A model generated the notes under the pieces. It ran no database searches. It saw nothing but the letters and a program-made list of their open reading frames with translations, and was not told the origin of the DNA. From the NCBI GenBank assembly GCA_018524725.1, contig JAEUWP010000527.1:99468-163467 (forward strand): a stretch of 64,000 bases of DNA. Direction: 5' to 3'. Shown here in pieces: positions 53,601 through 64,000 of this stretch. Both the position numbers and the translations under genes were made by a program. The stretch is from Podaxis mareebaensis. Taxonomy: Eukaryota; Basidiomycota; Agaricomycetes; Agaricales; Agaricaceae. How positions within the stretch are numbered: position 1 is the stretch's first letter; each line of letters opens with the position of its first letter.

Positions 53601-54493
53601 ACCTCGGCTATGGCAGAAGCCATCTCCTCGATCTGGTCGGAGTTTTGAGGTCTCCTATCCACCAAAGCGGTTAGGCCCTCAGAGCACATGGTGAGGAACT
53701 CAAGTTCCTCCTCAGAGTCCCTAGGCAGTGCCTGCCTAGTTCCCCCCAGGGCAACTCGTTCGATGGGGAGCTGGATAGTGAGTGGGGCATGGTCAGATGA
53801 CCCCCTCCGTGAGGGCTTGATACTGCAGCGCAGAGTAAGAGTGTTCTGAACTGGAACAAACATCAGGTTGATCACAGATGGACGATCTGATGCTGTGAAT
53901 GGAAATCAGGTAGGGCCAGGGATCTGGGGTTGGGCCAGGTCCAGACCAAGGTCAGACGCCATGTCCAGCAGCATCTGGGACCAGTAGTGATGGAAGGGGT
54001 ATGATTTTTTCCATACGCTCAATCAGAGATTGAAGTCTCCTCCCATATAGTTCAGGGGTGGCAATTGGTCCGCTGCTTCTGACAGCCATCAGACCACCAT
54101 TTTCTCATCATCGGAGTAGACGTTGAGCAAGTGACATGTTGACTCCCTTTGGAAGAGGGAGATCATCATGAGATCATTGTGATCCACCAAGTCTGTGTGA
54201 AGTGATGGTCTAAGTTTAGACAGCCTGTTATGGACGTAGCCCATAACCCGCGGCCTGGAGCCAGGTTCTGTTTGCCTAACGAAGCATGTCCATTCAGGAT
54301 GCTTGGGGGCACCAACAACATTGTTGCCCTCTTTCCTAGTGGTAGAGGGTGCCTTGCGAATACTTCTCCAAGGAGGTTCTTGGAGGAAAATGACATCGAA
54401 TTCATTTTTACATGATTCAAGTAATGAGTCCACTAGAATGTAACTACGGTTGACATTCTGTGAAAAGATATGGATGTCCGAGATCACTTTCAT
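50639..54493 (-). pseudogene. LINE-B ORF2 (AP endonuclease, RT, RNase H, zinc knuckle)
   Basis: About 1,284 codons from ATG at 54,493, which overlaps the ORF1 stop as ATGA. Endonuclease: IFSQNVNRSYILVDSLLES and FLQEPPW near 54,470-54,360, GGDFN near 54,040, SSDHAPL near 53,800. RT: VSVIIPKPGK near 53,005, FDIAQFFPSLNH near 52,740, GVGQGSALSP near 52,565, SYMDDGMLI near 52,463-52,437. RNase H: CGTDASQPTHG, APDAELFTIRLAL and VWTDSLASAKRS between 51,515 and 51,275. Terminal knuckle CPCGSAMVETHDHILQCC near 50,815-50,760. Only five in-frame stops: TGA at about 54,089, 54,027, 53,911 and 53,390, and TAG at 51,614 (TGG in another copy). No frameshift is needed, so this is a recently inactivated element. 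Confidence 0.9.
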
Positions 54494-56397
54494 TTGGACT
54501 GAAAGGGATGCTGGGCATCAGGATGGGTGGAGCGACGAGACATACAGTCATGTACTTCAGAGTATTTCTTCCTGATCCAATCACTGTCGAAGCAGTGGGA
54601 CCAGAAGGGGCATTTGCACGAATCAGCAGAGTGTTTGCCCTTGCAGTTGGGGCAAGCGAAGGATTCCCCATGGGGACAGGGATGATCCGGCCTGGTTGGG
54701 GGGATCGGGGGGTTAGCCTTTGGGTTGCCCTTGCACAACCCACAGAGAAGGTGATGGTTCTCGCACTTGTGAGGACCTGAGCAGAGTGGGCAGGCATGAC
54801 CTTCGTGCCTGCACACAGTGGTGGGGTGTCCCCATCTCCAGCAGCACTGGCAGAGTGGGACTCCAGGGTTGGCCTTAGCCACAAGGATGCAACACAATTG
54901 ACCAAAGATCTGGATGGTCCTGTTGATCAGGGACCTCGCTTTGGTTCCCCTTTGGGAATCCCAGATCTTGAACCAGGCAGTGCACCCATCTGATGCCAGA
55001 GAGTTGCACCAAACACGAACATTATCAGTGATCGTGAACAAGTCCACATATGGGGATTGCCTCATAGCAGTGATGATATTGTCTGGCTTCGTGTTCTCGT
55101 GCCCCTGACGAATGAAAGGAACTCCAATGATCTTAAGATAAGATTTGGAGTGTGGGAGGTCAACGTCCCCCCGGGAAGTGGGGCCGAAGACCGATGGGAG
55201 GTGGCGGTGGATGACCTTGAGGTCATCCTCCATAGTGACGACATTGGTGGCCACAATGAATCCACTGAAGCCAGGCCTAATAGATTCACTGCAAAGCTTT
55301 GACCTTGCAGCAATGAGAGCCGTGTTAATAGTGGCTAGTAAGTTGTTGGGTGCCACCACCAAGGTAGCAACATCCACCGTGATAATAACCTGCCACCTGG
55401 TGGGGCCAGCAGTGGTCATAGAGGGCTGCTTGGGGGCAGCCTTGACAGGTTTGCCTCCAGTCGCCTGCTTTTTGAGCTGGACAAGCTTCTGGGGGGGAAG
55501 GGTAGGGAATGCCCTGGTGAGGTTCACCAGGTTCATCGTCTTGGCCTGTTGAGGGCCAGGGGGGGCAATCACAACTTGGGTGTAGTTCCCTGGTCGAGTG
55601 GCCATGTTAATGGTAGGGGGGGGGCCTCTAGGGACACCTCTCCTCAGCAGAACAGGCAATGGGCAGGGGCCTGAGTGGGAGCGATTTCCTCCATTGAGAG
55701 CTGATGGATGGGTGTTGATGGGGCAGGCTGGGGGAGCAGCTGGTGGTGTGTCCAACTCCATTGGTGGGGGAGACGACAGGGGTAGAGGTGAGGGCTGCCT
55801 CAGCAAGAGAGGCCCTATGATCTCAACTAACCCGTCCGCCAAGGTAATGGACGAGTCGGGGCAAACCTGGACAGAGAACCATCCAGCGTCTCTGAGGGCA
55901 GCCACCAGGGAGGCAGCTGTCCTTGCTACTTCATGAAGTTGGCTCTCCAGGATGGGAGAGTTAGAATGCTTGAGCAGCCAGCCTCATGCTGTCTCGAGGG
56001 ACACAGCAATTGCTTCTGCATCCTCCCCAACACCTGATAAGGTGCCAATCAGCTCTAGGGGGACAGTGGCCAGGGGATCACCCATGTCCATCTGAGATGA
56101 TGGGCCTGGGGTGGGGGATGCCTGGCGAGAGTTGCCAGGGGTGGAATGAGAATGAGTGGCTCTTGGGGTCCACTCGACAGAGAGTTGGCGATCCTGGGAG
56201 GGAGTCGGGGATACATAGTGCTCCCTAGTGGCAGCGCTGGGTGTGGGGGGGGTGGCTTCTTCCCCCCAGTCGACGAAGGCAGAGGCAGGGCTCCGGGTGG
56301 CAGCAGAGGCATCAGCTGAGGCAAAGCAGTGGCCAGGGGGAGGACCCCCCAAGTGCGATCTGCCTCGACCTCTCGAGGATTCGGATTGGTGTGACAT
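54490..56397 (-). pseudogene. LINE-B ORF1 (RNA-binding protein, three zinc knuckles)
   Basis: About 635 codons with a single TGA near 55,984, just before GWLL. MSHQSESSRGRGRSH opens a basic then Pro/Ser-rich N-terminus, followed by a helical domain, the linker QPSPLPLSSPPPMELDTPP, and a central fold with QVIITVDVATLVV and YLKIIGVPFIRQG. Next come SLINRTIQIFGQLCC and the knuckle series CQCCWRWGHPTTVC (C-x2-C-x4-H-x4-C), CPLCSGPHKC and CPNCKGKHSADSC near 54,870-54,620. It ends PFQSK-TGA, with the stop sharing bases with the ORF2 start. LINE ORF1 proteins form ribonucleoprotein particles with element RNA. The start fits because all three LINE-B copies keep an ATG there. Confidence 0.88.
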
Positions 56398-56522
56398 TGA
56401 AGTTGATGTTTACCACACCCAATGTGATATCAGGTGACCTAAGGGGCTTGGGAGTTGACAATGACGATGAGCAGTTATGGTGTCCCAAACAGGAAGGTAG
56501 TGGTAAGAGATCAAGAAGCGTT

Positions 56523-58768
56523 GTGTCCAAAGCCTCCTTCAGAGAGCACACTCTGAGAGTGACTTTTGAAATCAACTCGACAACTACACCCATGGTACAG
56601 AGAATATAATCCTTATCGACAGCAAATCCTACACAAAACGAGAGTTATTAGGAGTCTACTACACCCTCTGTTACTCACGAGAAGGTGAAGCAGAACTTCC
56701 TGAATCTCCACTTGGTGTCTACCAAGACACTGACATCCTTCTTTGCTACAAGCTCCAGCACAGCTGGCAGTTTGAGACCCTTCCCACATTTGTCGAACAT
56801 CCCACTCTCTTTGCACAGTTCGAAGAATGCTTTCAGCAGACCAAGCAGGCCCAGAGTCTATATCTCCATTGGACAGGTTCCCCTTGAGAAATCGACCAAG
56901 CTGAAGCACTTCTCAGAGCTTTCAAATGCCATTTGAGCCATTGTCAGCACACAACTACACCGGTACCCCTTCACTCAACTACTACCTCAACCACCTTCCC
57001 TTCAGCTGAGTGGACAGCTACCAGAGAGTCAGAACCCTCGAACCTGCTGCAACAATTCCAAACTATCGAACCACCATCATATCATTCGACTCGACTGTCA
57101 ACCCCAGAACCAGTCCCAACCAACACTACCCGAACTGTTTCACACAGGCATACCACATCGCTAACCAAGCAGTCAGAATCACAGAGTTCTACATTTGCAT
57201 CTGCAACAAGTGTACAACCTGAGACCCAGATCGATACACCTTTACCCCTATCTCCGCACTTGTGGCTAGGACCAGATACACGGCCTTCCTCGAGGTACCC
57301 AGAAGCGCAAACTTTACCCTCAGTACCCATTACCCAAACCTCTGATACCTTTGGAACCAACGAGTTACCATTGTCTTCATCCCAAACCCCAATGCTGACC
57401 GATACTACACCTCTGAGCTGATCTACTACAGAGACGCAGAGGCCAGAGTTACCTATCGATCAGACACACCCACAGAGACAGATGAATCCAACATCGAGAG
57501 TACCAGGTACTACATCATTGACCTCGACTCCGTTTAACCAACCACCGTCTCCATCTCCTCCTCCTAACCCACCTCATGGACCACCCACTCATCAACAGAA
57601 TGTAGCCATGGCCACACCTAAAGCCCCGAAGATTCAACCATTTGATGGTGAACCTTGTAACTTCCAAACATTCCAGGATCAACTTTGACTCATCTTCGAT
57701 GACCATCAAGCCGCATTTCAAAATGCACAGAATAACATCGACAACCAAAAGAAAATCCTCTACATGCTCCAGTACATGACCAAAGGCAATGCCGCTGGAT
57801 TCTGCAACGCCTTCATGAAAGAAAAGTGGAATACTACCAATAATGCCTACGAGTATGGTACTTGGCATGATTTCAACATCCGACTCAAAGACCATTTCAA
57901 ACCGAAGATTGAAGCCATGCAAGCTACTGAAAAGCTTCAACGAGCTCGTCTCAACATCTCCAAAATGGACATCACTGTTTTTAATCAGATGTTCACTTAC
58001 CTTCTGAGTCAGGTGAACATTACTGATGACAATCACAAAGTTCATCTCTACATCAACTCCATTCCTGATTGGGTACAGCGACAACTCTATTTAATGACCC
58101 AACCTCCTACTACCTATGCCCAATGGCAAGCCGACGTTGCTAGGATTGTCAACAACTTCCAGCAATATCAGATGTGCAAGACCGGCAGAGGACCTTCTTC
58201 CCAACTATCCTACTTTAATGACACTTTCAATGATACCCCTTGAAACAAATTCATCTATAAAGAGCGCAGACTCCCACCAGGTGAACCTATGGATATTGAT
58301 GCACTTGAAGAGTTTTCCTCCGAAGATGAAGAAGAAATCCCTGACTTCTCCTCAGATGAAGAAGACGACTATGCCAAGCAAGGCATTTCAGTGAATGCCA
58401 TCCTAACTGACTGGCAATGAGACCAAATGAAATGTGGAGCATGCATCACCTGTGGTAATATGAACCACTGGGCGCGTTCATGCCCCCTCTGTAGGAACCA
58501 ACAATCTCTGATGAATCAGAGACAATTCCAGAAAGGAAAACAACCTTCCTCTTGGTCATCAGCCTCAACCCCCTTCTCTTCCTCAAACCGATCACGTCCC
58601 TCTCCTTCTTCTTCTTCCAATCCTTCTCCATCCCATCTCAACACCCTTAATGCAATTAAGGTTGCTTTCACTGAAATGACTGCTGAAGATCAGAATGAAC
58701 TAGCTAACCATGCAATGGCCAAGATCGTCGAAGAAGAACAACAGTCTTTTCCACAAGGACCAGAGTAG
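56523..58768 (+). pseudogene. Gypsy-C gag
   Basis: The text starts at the cut with a helical region (KSYTKRELLGVYYTLCYSRE near 56,620-56,680), passes a Thr/Ser/Pro-rich linker, then MATPKAPKIQPFDGEPCNF near 57,607, the normal gypsy gag opening of the capsid. It continues FCNAFMKEKWNTTN, WHDFNIRLKDHFKP, YINSIPDWVQRQLYLM, the acidic linker near 58,290-58,370, and the zinc knuckle CITCGNMNHWARSC (C-x2-C-x4-H-x4-C) near 58,443-58,484. It ends TAG at 58,766-58,768. Internal stops at about 56,887, 57,418, 57,686, 58,240 and 58,418 are all TGA. The pol frame is open from 58,708, giving a 60-base gag-pol overlap in the -1 frame. Confidence 0.82.
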
Positions 58769-61700
58769 AGGCAACGCCTCTGAGTCCTTCTGAACTTTCG
58801 AATTCTAGTATGAACCTTGAACCCCTGTTTGATATACAGAACCATTATGATTCCCATTGGACCACTCGAAAATATCTCGCTCATAAAATAGAGAGTAGAA
58901 AACTGTCTAGAGAACCTCCTGTACCAGTTACAGATTTGAACTCGGATCAGATTTCGATTACCCACTCTTCCACCGAGCCAATGATAGCTGAAATCTGTTT
59001 GTCAGCATCAACCAACAACAAATCCCTGTATATCCCAGCCATACTAAAGAATCCAAATTCTTCTACAGTTGCCACTATTTACCCGTTACTTGACAGCGGT
59101 GCACAAGGAGACTTCATCTCTCCCTCAACCGTTCAACGGCTTGGGTTAAGAATGATACCCTTGACTAGATCCATACCAGTACGAAATGTCAACAGTACTA
59201 TGAATGTAGGCCATGCCATTACTGCACAAGCAGAATTGCAGCTACACATAGATAATTGTGACATAGATGTTACTTGCTATGTTGCAGAGATCGGAGAGCG
59301 ACCGATGATCATCAGCCTCCCGTTTCTCGAGAAACACAACCCCAACATTGATTGGATGAAACGTACCTTTCGATGGCGAACCAGGAGATCTAAGATCCCT
59401 GCTATAAATATCGATAACATGGATACCAAAAACGAGATCCAGATCAATCATATCCAGTTAGCCGAAAAGGCAACTGAGAATGTTCCGCATTCTGTCTGCA
59501 GGAAAGCTAGACTCGATTATGAAGCACAGCTTGACCTAGCACATGCCACTCTAGAGATCAATACCAAGATCTCAGAAGCACAGAAGTCCTATCAGGCATA
59601 TCACAGCTCAAAGAAGTCTGTGGATCTGAAGGACATTGTCCCAAAAATTTATTGGGATTACCTAAACCTATTCAGTGAAAAGGAATCGGAAAGATATCCT
59701 CCTTCATGACCATATGATCACAAGATCGACCTAAAACCAGACTTTAAACCCGAAGCAGCTAAATTGTACTGCTTGACAGACAATGAACTGTTAGAGTTAA
59801 AGCAATTCTTAGATGATAACCAACAAAAAGGTTACATCAGGAAGTCTGAAAGCCCACAAGCCGCACCATTCTTCTTCATATCAAAGAAAGATGGAAAGCT
59901 GTGACCCGTTCAGGATTACAGACATTTAAACTGGTTTACAGTGAAGAATGCATATCCTATCCCTTCTATTTCTGGAATACTAGATCACCTCAAGGGCACC
60001 AAGTATTTCACTACTCTTGATATTCGTGCAGGATATAACAATATCCGCATTTGAGAAGGTGACCAATGGAAAGGTGCCTTCCGAACTCCTTTTGGTCTTT
60101 TCAAACCGAATGTCATGTTCTTCAGAATGACTAACAGCCTGGCCACATTCCAAGCAATGATGGACCACATATTTTGTGACCTGATAGACAAGCCCAGATA
60201 CACCGCGGTCATTGTCTACATGGATGATATCCTTATTTTCTCCGATGACCTCTCTTCTTTGCAAAAAGAAACTCGTGAAGTTCTGAAGAGGCTAAGAGAG
60301 AACGATCTCTATGTCAAACCTGAGAAATGTAAATTCGAACAGACATCTGTTGAATATCTTGGGATGAACATTTCTCAGAATCAGATCAGAATGTCAAAAG
60401 ACAAACTGGCTGGTATCAAAGATTGGCCCAGACTGAAATGTGTCCAAGATGTACGGAAATTTATCGGCTTTGCTAACTTCTATAGGAAATTCATACACCA
60501 CTATTCCCACCTATGCGCCCCTCTCAATGCACTCCTCTGAAAGAACCAGAACTTTGAATGGAATGACGCTGCAGAACACGCTTTCACAGCCTTGAAGGAG
60601 ACCTTCCAGAAAGAACCCCTTCTTCGCACACCAGATATGTCCAGACCTTTCATCATCGAGACCGACGCTTCTGATTATGCCACCGGTGGAGTACTTATCC
60701 AGAAAGATGACAACGGAAATGAACACCCATGTGCATTCTGATCAAAGTCATTAACCCCAACAGAGCGAAACTATGCCACACCCGATAAGGAACTCCTAGC
60801 AATCAAGCAAGCCTTTGACAAATGGCGCCACTATCTACATTCTGCTCCCTACGAAATCAAAGTTTGATCAGATCACGACAACCTCCGACACTGGCAAGAT
60901 GCCAGAAAACTATCAAAACGACATGTCTGAACCTGGGTTGAATTGCAGGAATACAAATTCCACATCAAACATTATCCAGGCAAGGCAATACCAGTCACTG
61001 ATGCACTCTCTAGACGTCCAGACCACAAAGTCGACAAGTTGAAAGAGAACATCGACAGAGTCCTCCTCCTGAAGGAGCTCTTCATTGATGCTATCACAGC
61101 AGATGGTACATCACCTCCATCACCATCACCCCAGACTGCATCACAAGCACCCTTCACATCACAACCATCATTAGATGAAAAACGCGAAATCCTCGTGAGA
61201 CATCACGATCACCACTCTGCAGGACATCCAGGCATTGATGAAACAATCTGCTGAGTCCGCACAGAAACCAATTGGCCAGGCCTTCGAGACTTCATTTGAA
61301 ATTACATTACAGGCTGCCATATCTGTCAACAATTTAATATTGACAGAAGACCCAATCACCCTTCCCTTCACCCCCTGGAGCCATCACCATCATTACGTCC
61401 CTTCGCAGATGTGTCCATGGACCTTGTTACAGGTCTACCTGAGACTGCAGAAGGCTATGACGCCATATTGTCTGTGGTGGACCACGGACTTACAAAGGGG
61501 ATACTAGTACTACCGACTATGAAAGCAGCAACCTTTGAAGACATAGCCACCTTGCTGACAAAGCACTTCTATCCATGCTATGGAATTCCTGCCTCAATTG
61601 TAGCAGATCGAGATCCAAGATGGGCAGGGAAAGCTGCTAAAGCATTTTATTCCACCCTAGGAATCGATTTATGACTATCCACCACCTATCATCCACAATC

Positions 61701-62501
61701 CGATGGAGCCACAGAACGCTCACATCAAGAACTTGAAGTATACCTATCAAAGTACTGCTACAAGGATCCCAAGTCATGGGCTGACAAACTATCGCACTTT
61801 GAATACAAGTATAACTCGACCACACATGCCAGAAACAAGAAGACACCATTCGAGCTTCTCTATGGATACATTCCCCCTCCCATTCCTGAACTCCTCATTT
61901 GAACAATGCCCCTGCATCGAATGAACGGCTATTTGATATAGATCAATCCTGACACAATGCCGCAGAAGTCATGAAGGAAAACGCTAAACAAATGATTGCC
62001 CGAAGAATGCCTCGGACTGAGACATATGAAAAAGGTGACAAAGTTTGGCTAGATGCTAGAAATCTCCCATTGCAGGAACAGAAAGCGAAGATTTGTCCCT
62101 GAAGATATGGCCCCTTTACTGTCAAGAAATGAAAAGGACCACTAGCATACGAACTCGCCCTGCCTACCACATGGAAGCTTCACCCCACATTCCATGTCTC
62201 TCTCTTGAAACGATACAAGAAGACTGACCAGAATATCTCCGAACCCAAGCCTTCTCAGCCAGAGTTAATAGATGGAGAAGAAGAGTATGAAATTGAATCT
62301 ATTATTAATCACAGAATTTGCCGAAGCCGAACTGCCTATCTTGTCCACTGGAAAGGTTATCCAAATTCGGACAACACTTGGGAAGATGAAGAAAACCTGA
62401 CAAGAAATGCTTCAAAGATTCTAGTAGAGTATAAGAAGAAACATTTCATTCCCCTGTTCCAAAAGCTCACCACTTCCAAACCCACTCATGTCAAACACTA
62501 G
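58708..62501 (+). pseudogene. Gypsy-C pol (protease, RT, RNase H, integrase, chromodomain)
   Basis: Protease: LLDSGAQGDFISP near 59,087-59,125. RT: FFFISKKDGKL near 59,870, TLDIRAGYNNI near 60,015, VIVYMDDILIF near 60,211-60,241 with both catalytic Asp intact. RNase H: IIETDASDYATGGVL near 60,655 and DKELLAIKQAF near 60,785. Integrase: HHDHHSAGHPGIDE and CHICQQF near 61,200-61,335, SMDLVTGLPE near 61,412, VADRDPRW near 61,602, DGATERSHQELE near 61,702. Chromodomain: EEEYEIESIINHRI and AYLVHWKGYPNSDNTWE near 62,278-62,385. Between 58,810 and 62,501 I count 13 in-frame TGA and no TAA or TAG, plus one frameshift near 61,900. Confidence 0.9.
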
Positions 62502-63060
62502 TTCCTTTTCTGTCAATGATTATGCTGCCATCAAGCCAGCAACATCCAGACCGGAAAGCTTCACAGAGCTCCTCCATGGAGACTCTCCGACCAGAGGATC
62601 TGATGGCGACTACGTCGTGATGTCTCCCTCAGACCACCTCAAGTTCGCTACCATCCAGAGCGAACCATCCCCAATCACTAGTACCAACCCATTCCATCAA
62701 CATTCATTCACTCATCCAGTATCTATGACACCTACCTCCGATTCACTGCATGCCAGTCTTCCAAACCGCACAACGACTGTTCTGGAAGATGAAAACTATC
62801 AGAATTTCCTTCGACAAGCCCTTGCCACCACTCCCCAAAGGAACCCAGATTGTCATCCATTGGGACAACACCATCGAGTGCTGGACCCATGAACATCTGG
62901 AAATCCGACCAATCTCCCCCATCCATATAACCCCTCAAGTAATATCTACCAGACTGCTACCTCCCTTGCCCAGGCCACTGGTTATCCAAGTGCAGCCGAT
63001 GTACTCACAGACCCGAGAAGCTGGAACCCACCAGCTCCAGAACCAGGAGATGAGTTATGG
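62488..63060 (+). pseudogene. Gypsy-C extra ORF after pol (ORF3), truncated
   Basis: ATG at 62,488 begins within the last five codons of pol in the +1 frame; the overlap ATGTCAAACACTAG contains the pol stop. The opening MSNTSSFSVNDYAAIKPATS matches the pattern of gypsy-D ORF3 (MSFTSNNTTTTDYP): MS, TS, DY and later SFT. The frame runs 134 codons to a TGA near 62,892 and continues as YPSAADVLTDPRSWNPPAPE until LINE-B sequence starts. Ser/Thr/Pro-rich with no recognised domain. The C-terminal knuckle region seen in gypsy-D would lie beyond the cut. Confidence 0.6.
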
Positions 63061-64000
63061 TCGATCTCTTACCATCACCTTCCTGTTTGGGACAACTTAT
63101 CTACTCATCATCGCATCCAACTCCCAAGCCCTCTAGGTCGCCCGATATTGCATTGGGCGTGGTAATCATCAACTACAATGTTGCATCAATCCGAATCCTT
63201 GAGAGGTCGAGGCAGATCACACTCGGGGGGACGCCCTCCAGGCCGCTGCTTTGCCTCAGCAGACACCTCTGCCGCCACCCAGAGCCCTGCCTCCGCTTTT
63301 GTCGACTGGGGGGAGGAAGCCACCCCCCCTACACCCAGCGCTGCTGCCAGGGAGCGCTACGCATCCCCGACTCCATCCCAGGACTGCCAGCTCTCCGTTG
63401 AGTGGACCCCAAGAGCCACTCGCTCTCAGTCTACCCCTGGCAACTCTCGCCAGGCCTCTCCCACCCCGGGCCCATCCTCTCAGATGGACATGGGTGATGT
63501 CCCGGCTGCCATCCCCTTAGAGTTATTGGGCACCCTCTCAGGTGTCGAGGAGGATGCAGGAGCTATCGCCGAATCCCTCGAGATGACCAAAGGCTGGGTC
63601 CTCGAGCATGCCAACACCTCCATGTCCTGGGAGGCTCTCAGTGAAATAGCGAGGACGGCTGCCACATTGGTGGCTGCCCTCAAAGATGCCGGCTGGTTTA
63701 CAGTCGGCACCTGCCCTGATTCGTCGTATACATTGGCAGACGGGATTATCAAGGCTATAGGGCCTTTTTTGCCGAGGCAGCCCTCCCCCCTCCCTCCGTC
63801 ATCGCCTCCACCTATGGAGACAGATGACACTGTCCCAGCAGCCCCTCCGGCTCGACCCATCAACACCCGCCCATCGGCCCTCGATGGAGCGAACTGATCC
63901 CGCTCGGGCCCCCGCCCCCTCCCGGTCCCACCAAGGAGAGGTGCCCCCAGGGGTGCCCCTCCTCCTGTCAACATGGCTACTCAACCAGGGAACTATGCCC
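63061..64000 (+). mobile_element. LINE-B copy, 5' end, running off the window
   Basis: The leader from about 63,061 (gatctcttaccatcaccttcctgtttggg) matches the minus-strand copy's leader at 56,514-56,480. Rich in CpG compared with the surrounding gypsy sequence, hence young. Confidence 0.8.
63178..64000 (+). pseudogene. LINE-B ORF1, partial at the window edge
   Basis: ATG at 63,178 opens MLHQSESLRGRGRSHSGG. 239 codons are open to a TGA at 63,895-63,897, where the full-length copy has NRSHSG, so this is an Arg codon (CGA) hit by a C-to-T change. The frame then continues in register to the edge (PPRRGAPRGAPPPVNMATQP). The helical domain differs noticeably from the 50-56 kb copy (WVLEHANTSMSWEALSEIAR), so two LINE-B subfamilies are present. 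Confidence 0.8.

Larger units (their letters stand above)
50239..56514 (-). mobile_element. LINE-B, best-preserved full-length copy
   Basis: Minus-strand, about 6.28 kb. The 5' leader reaches about 56,514, the limit of homology with the start of the copy at 63,061. ORF1 spans 56,397-54,490, ORF2 54,493-50,639, the 3' UTR 50,638-50,254, and poly(T) 50,239-50,253. Proteins show ORF1 zinc knuckles, AP endonuclease, RT, RNase H and a C-terminal knuckle, as in the I/Tad group. The flanks are unrelated (LINE-B ORF1 on the left, gypsy gag on the right), so no target duplication is visible and a rearrangement must be involved. Confidence 0.9.
56515..63060 (+). mobile_element. Chromodomain Ty3/gypsy element (gypsy-C), ends missing
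   Basis: Plus-strand gag, pol and ORF3 without LTRs. The 5' end is cut by the minus-strand LINE-B at 56,514 and the 3' end by the LINE-B that starts near 63,061. Domain order protease, RT, RNase H, integrase, chromodomain. Pol decay is almost purely TGA plus one frameshift near 61,900. Confidence 0.88.

Noticed and set aside
55145..55552. 135-codon plus-strand ORF
   Set aside because: Antisense of the well-supported LINE-B ORF1.
57515..58084. 189-codon minus-strand ORF
   Set aside because: Antisense of the gypsy-C gag capsid, where the sense strand shows clear capsid and zinc-knuckle motifs.

Overview
The window looks like a transposon-packed, gene-poor block from a basidiomycete fungus, most likely an agaricomycete. 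That placement is an inference from element types: chromodomain-bearing Ty3/gypsy retrotransposons, Tad/I-like LINEs with RNase H, Copia remnants, and a decayed copy of a protein family I know only from mushroom-forming fungi. I see no intact host gene, no rRNA or tRNA gene and no CRISPR array. Almost every coding stretch is retroelement-derived and carries stop codons or frameshifts.

Layout. 1-12,555: a repeat-derived locus holds two ORF1-only LINE relatives ('half-LINEs') in opposite orientation. The first, at 328-9,308, is split by a nearly complete LINE (family A, 800-7,668, minus), and both insertions have recognisable target-site duplications. 12,556-19,110: a Copia gag/protease remnant is split by a 1.25-kb SINE with a tRNA-like head and a LINE-B tail. 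Truncated LINE-B and LINE-A copies and a gypsy gag follow. 19,580-22,560: a decayed gene of an uncharacterised fungal family. 23,061-36,049: a gypsy gag cut in two by a complete gypsy element (24,554-35,407) with 241-bp LTRs and a 5-bp target duplication. 36,050-42,631: a minus-strand chromodomain gypsy. 42,632-50,238: LINE-B fragments, a second Copia remnant, and a 2.25-kb element with a LINE-B tail that encodes an unfamiliar 256-residue protein. 50,239-56,514: the best-preserved LINE-B, with ORF1 and ORF2 overlapping as ATGA. 56,515-63,060: a third gypsy element. 63,061-64,000: the start of another LINE-B, running off the edge.

Two themes tie the window together. First, decay is dominated by CpG transitions. 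In-frame stops are overwhelmingly TGA where arginine is expected (CGA to TGA), and all 13 differences between the two LTRs of the 24.5-35.4 kb element fall in eight CpG-derived dinucleotides. This is the footprint expected of cytosine methylation and deamination, or a related repeat-silencing process. Second, several non-autonomous elements appear to borrow LINE machinery: half-LINEs, a tRNA-headed SINE, and the novel-ORF element. All three gypsy elements with a readable 3' end also carry an extra ORF after integrase. In two of them this ORF starts in the +1 frame inside the last codons of pol.
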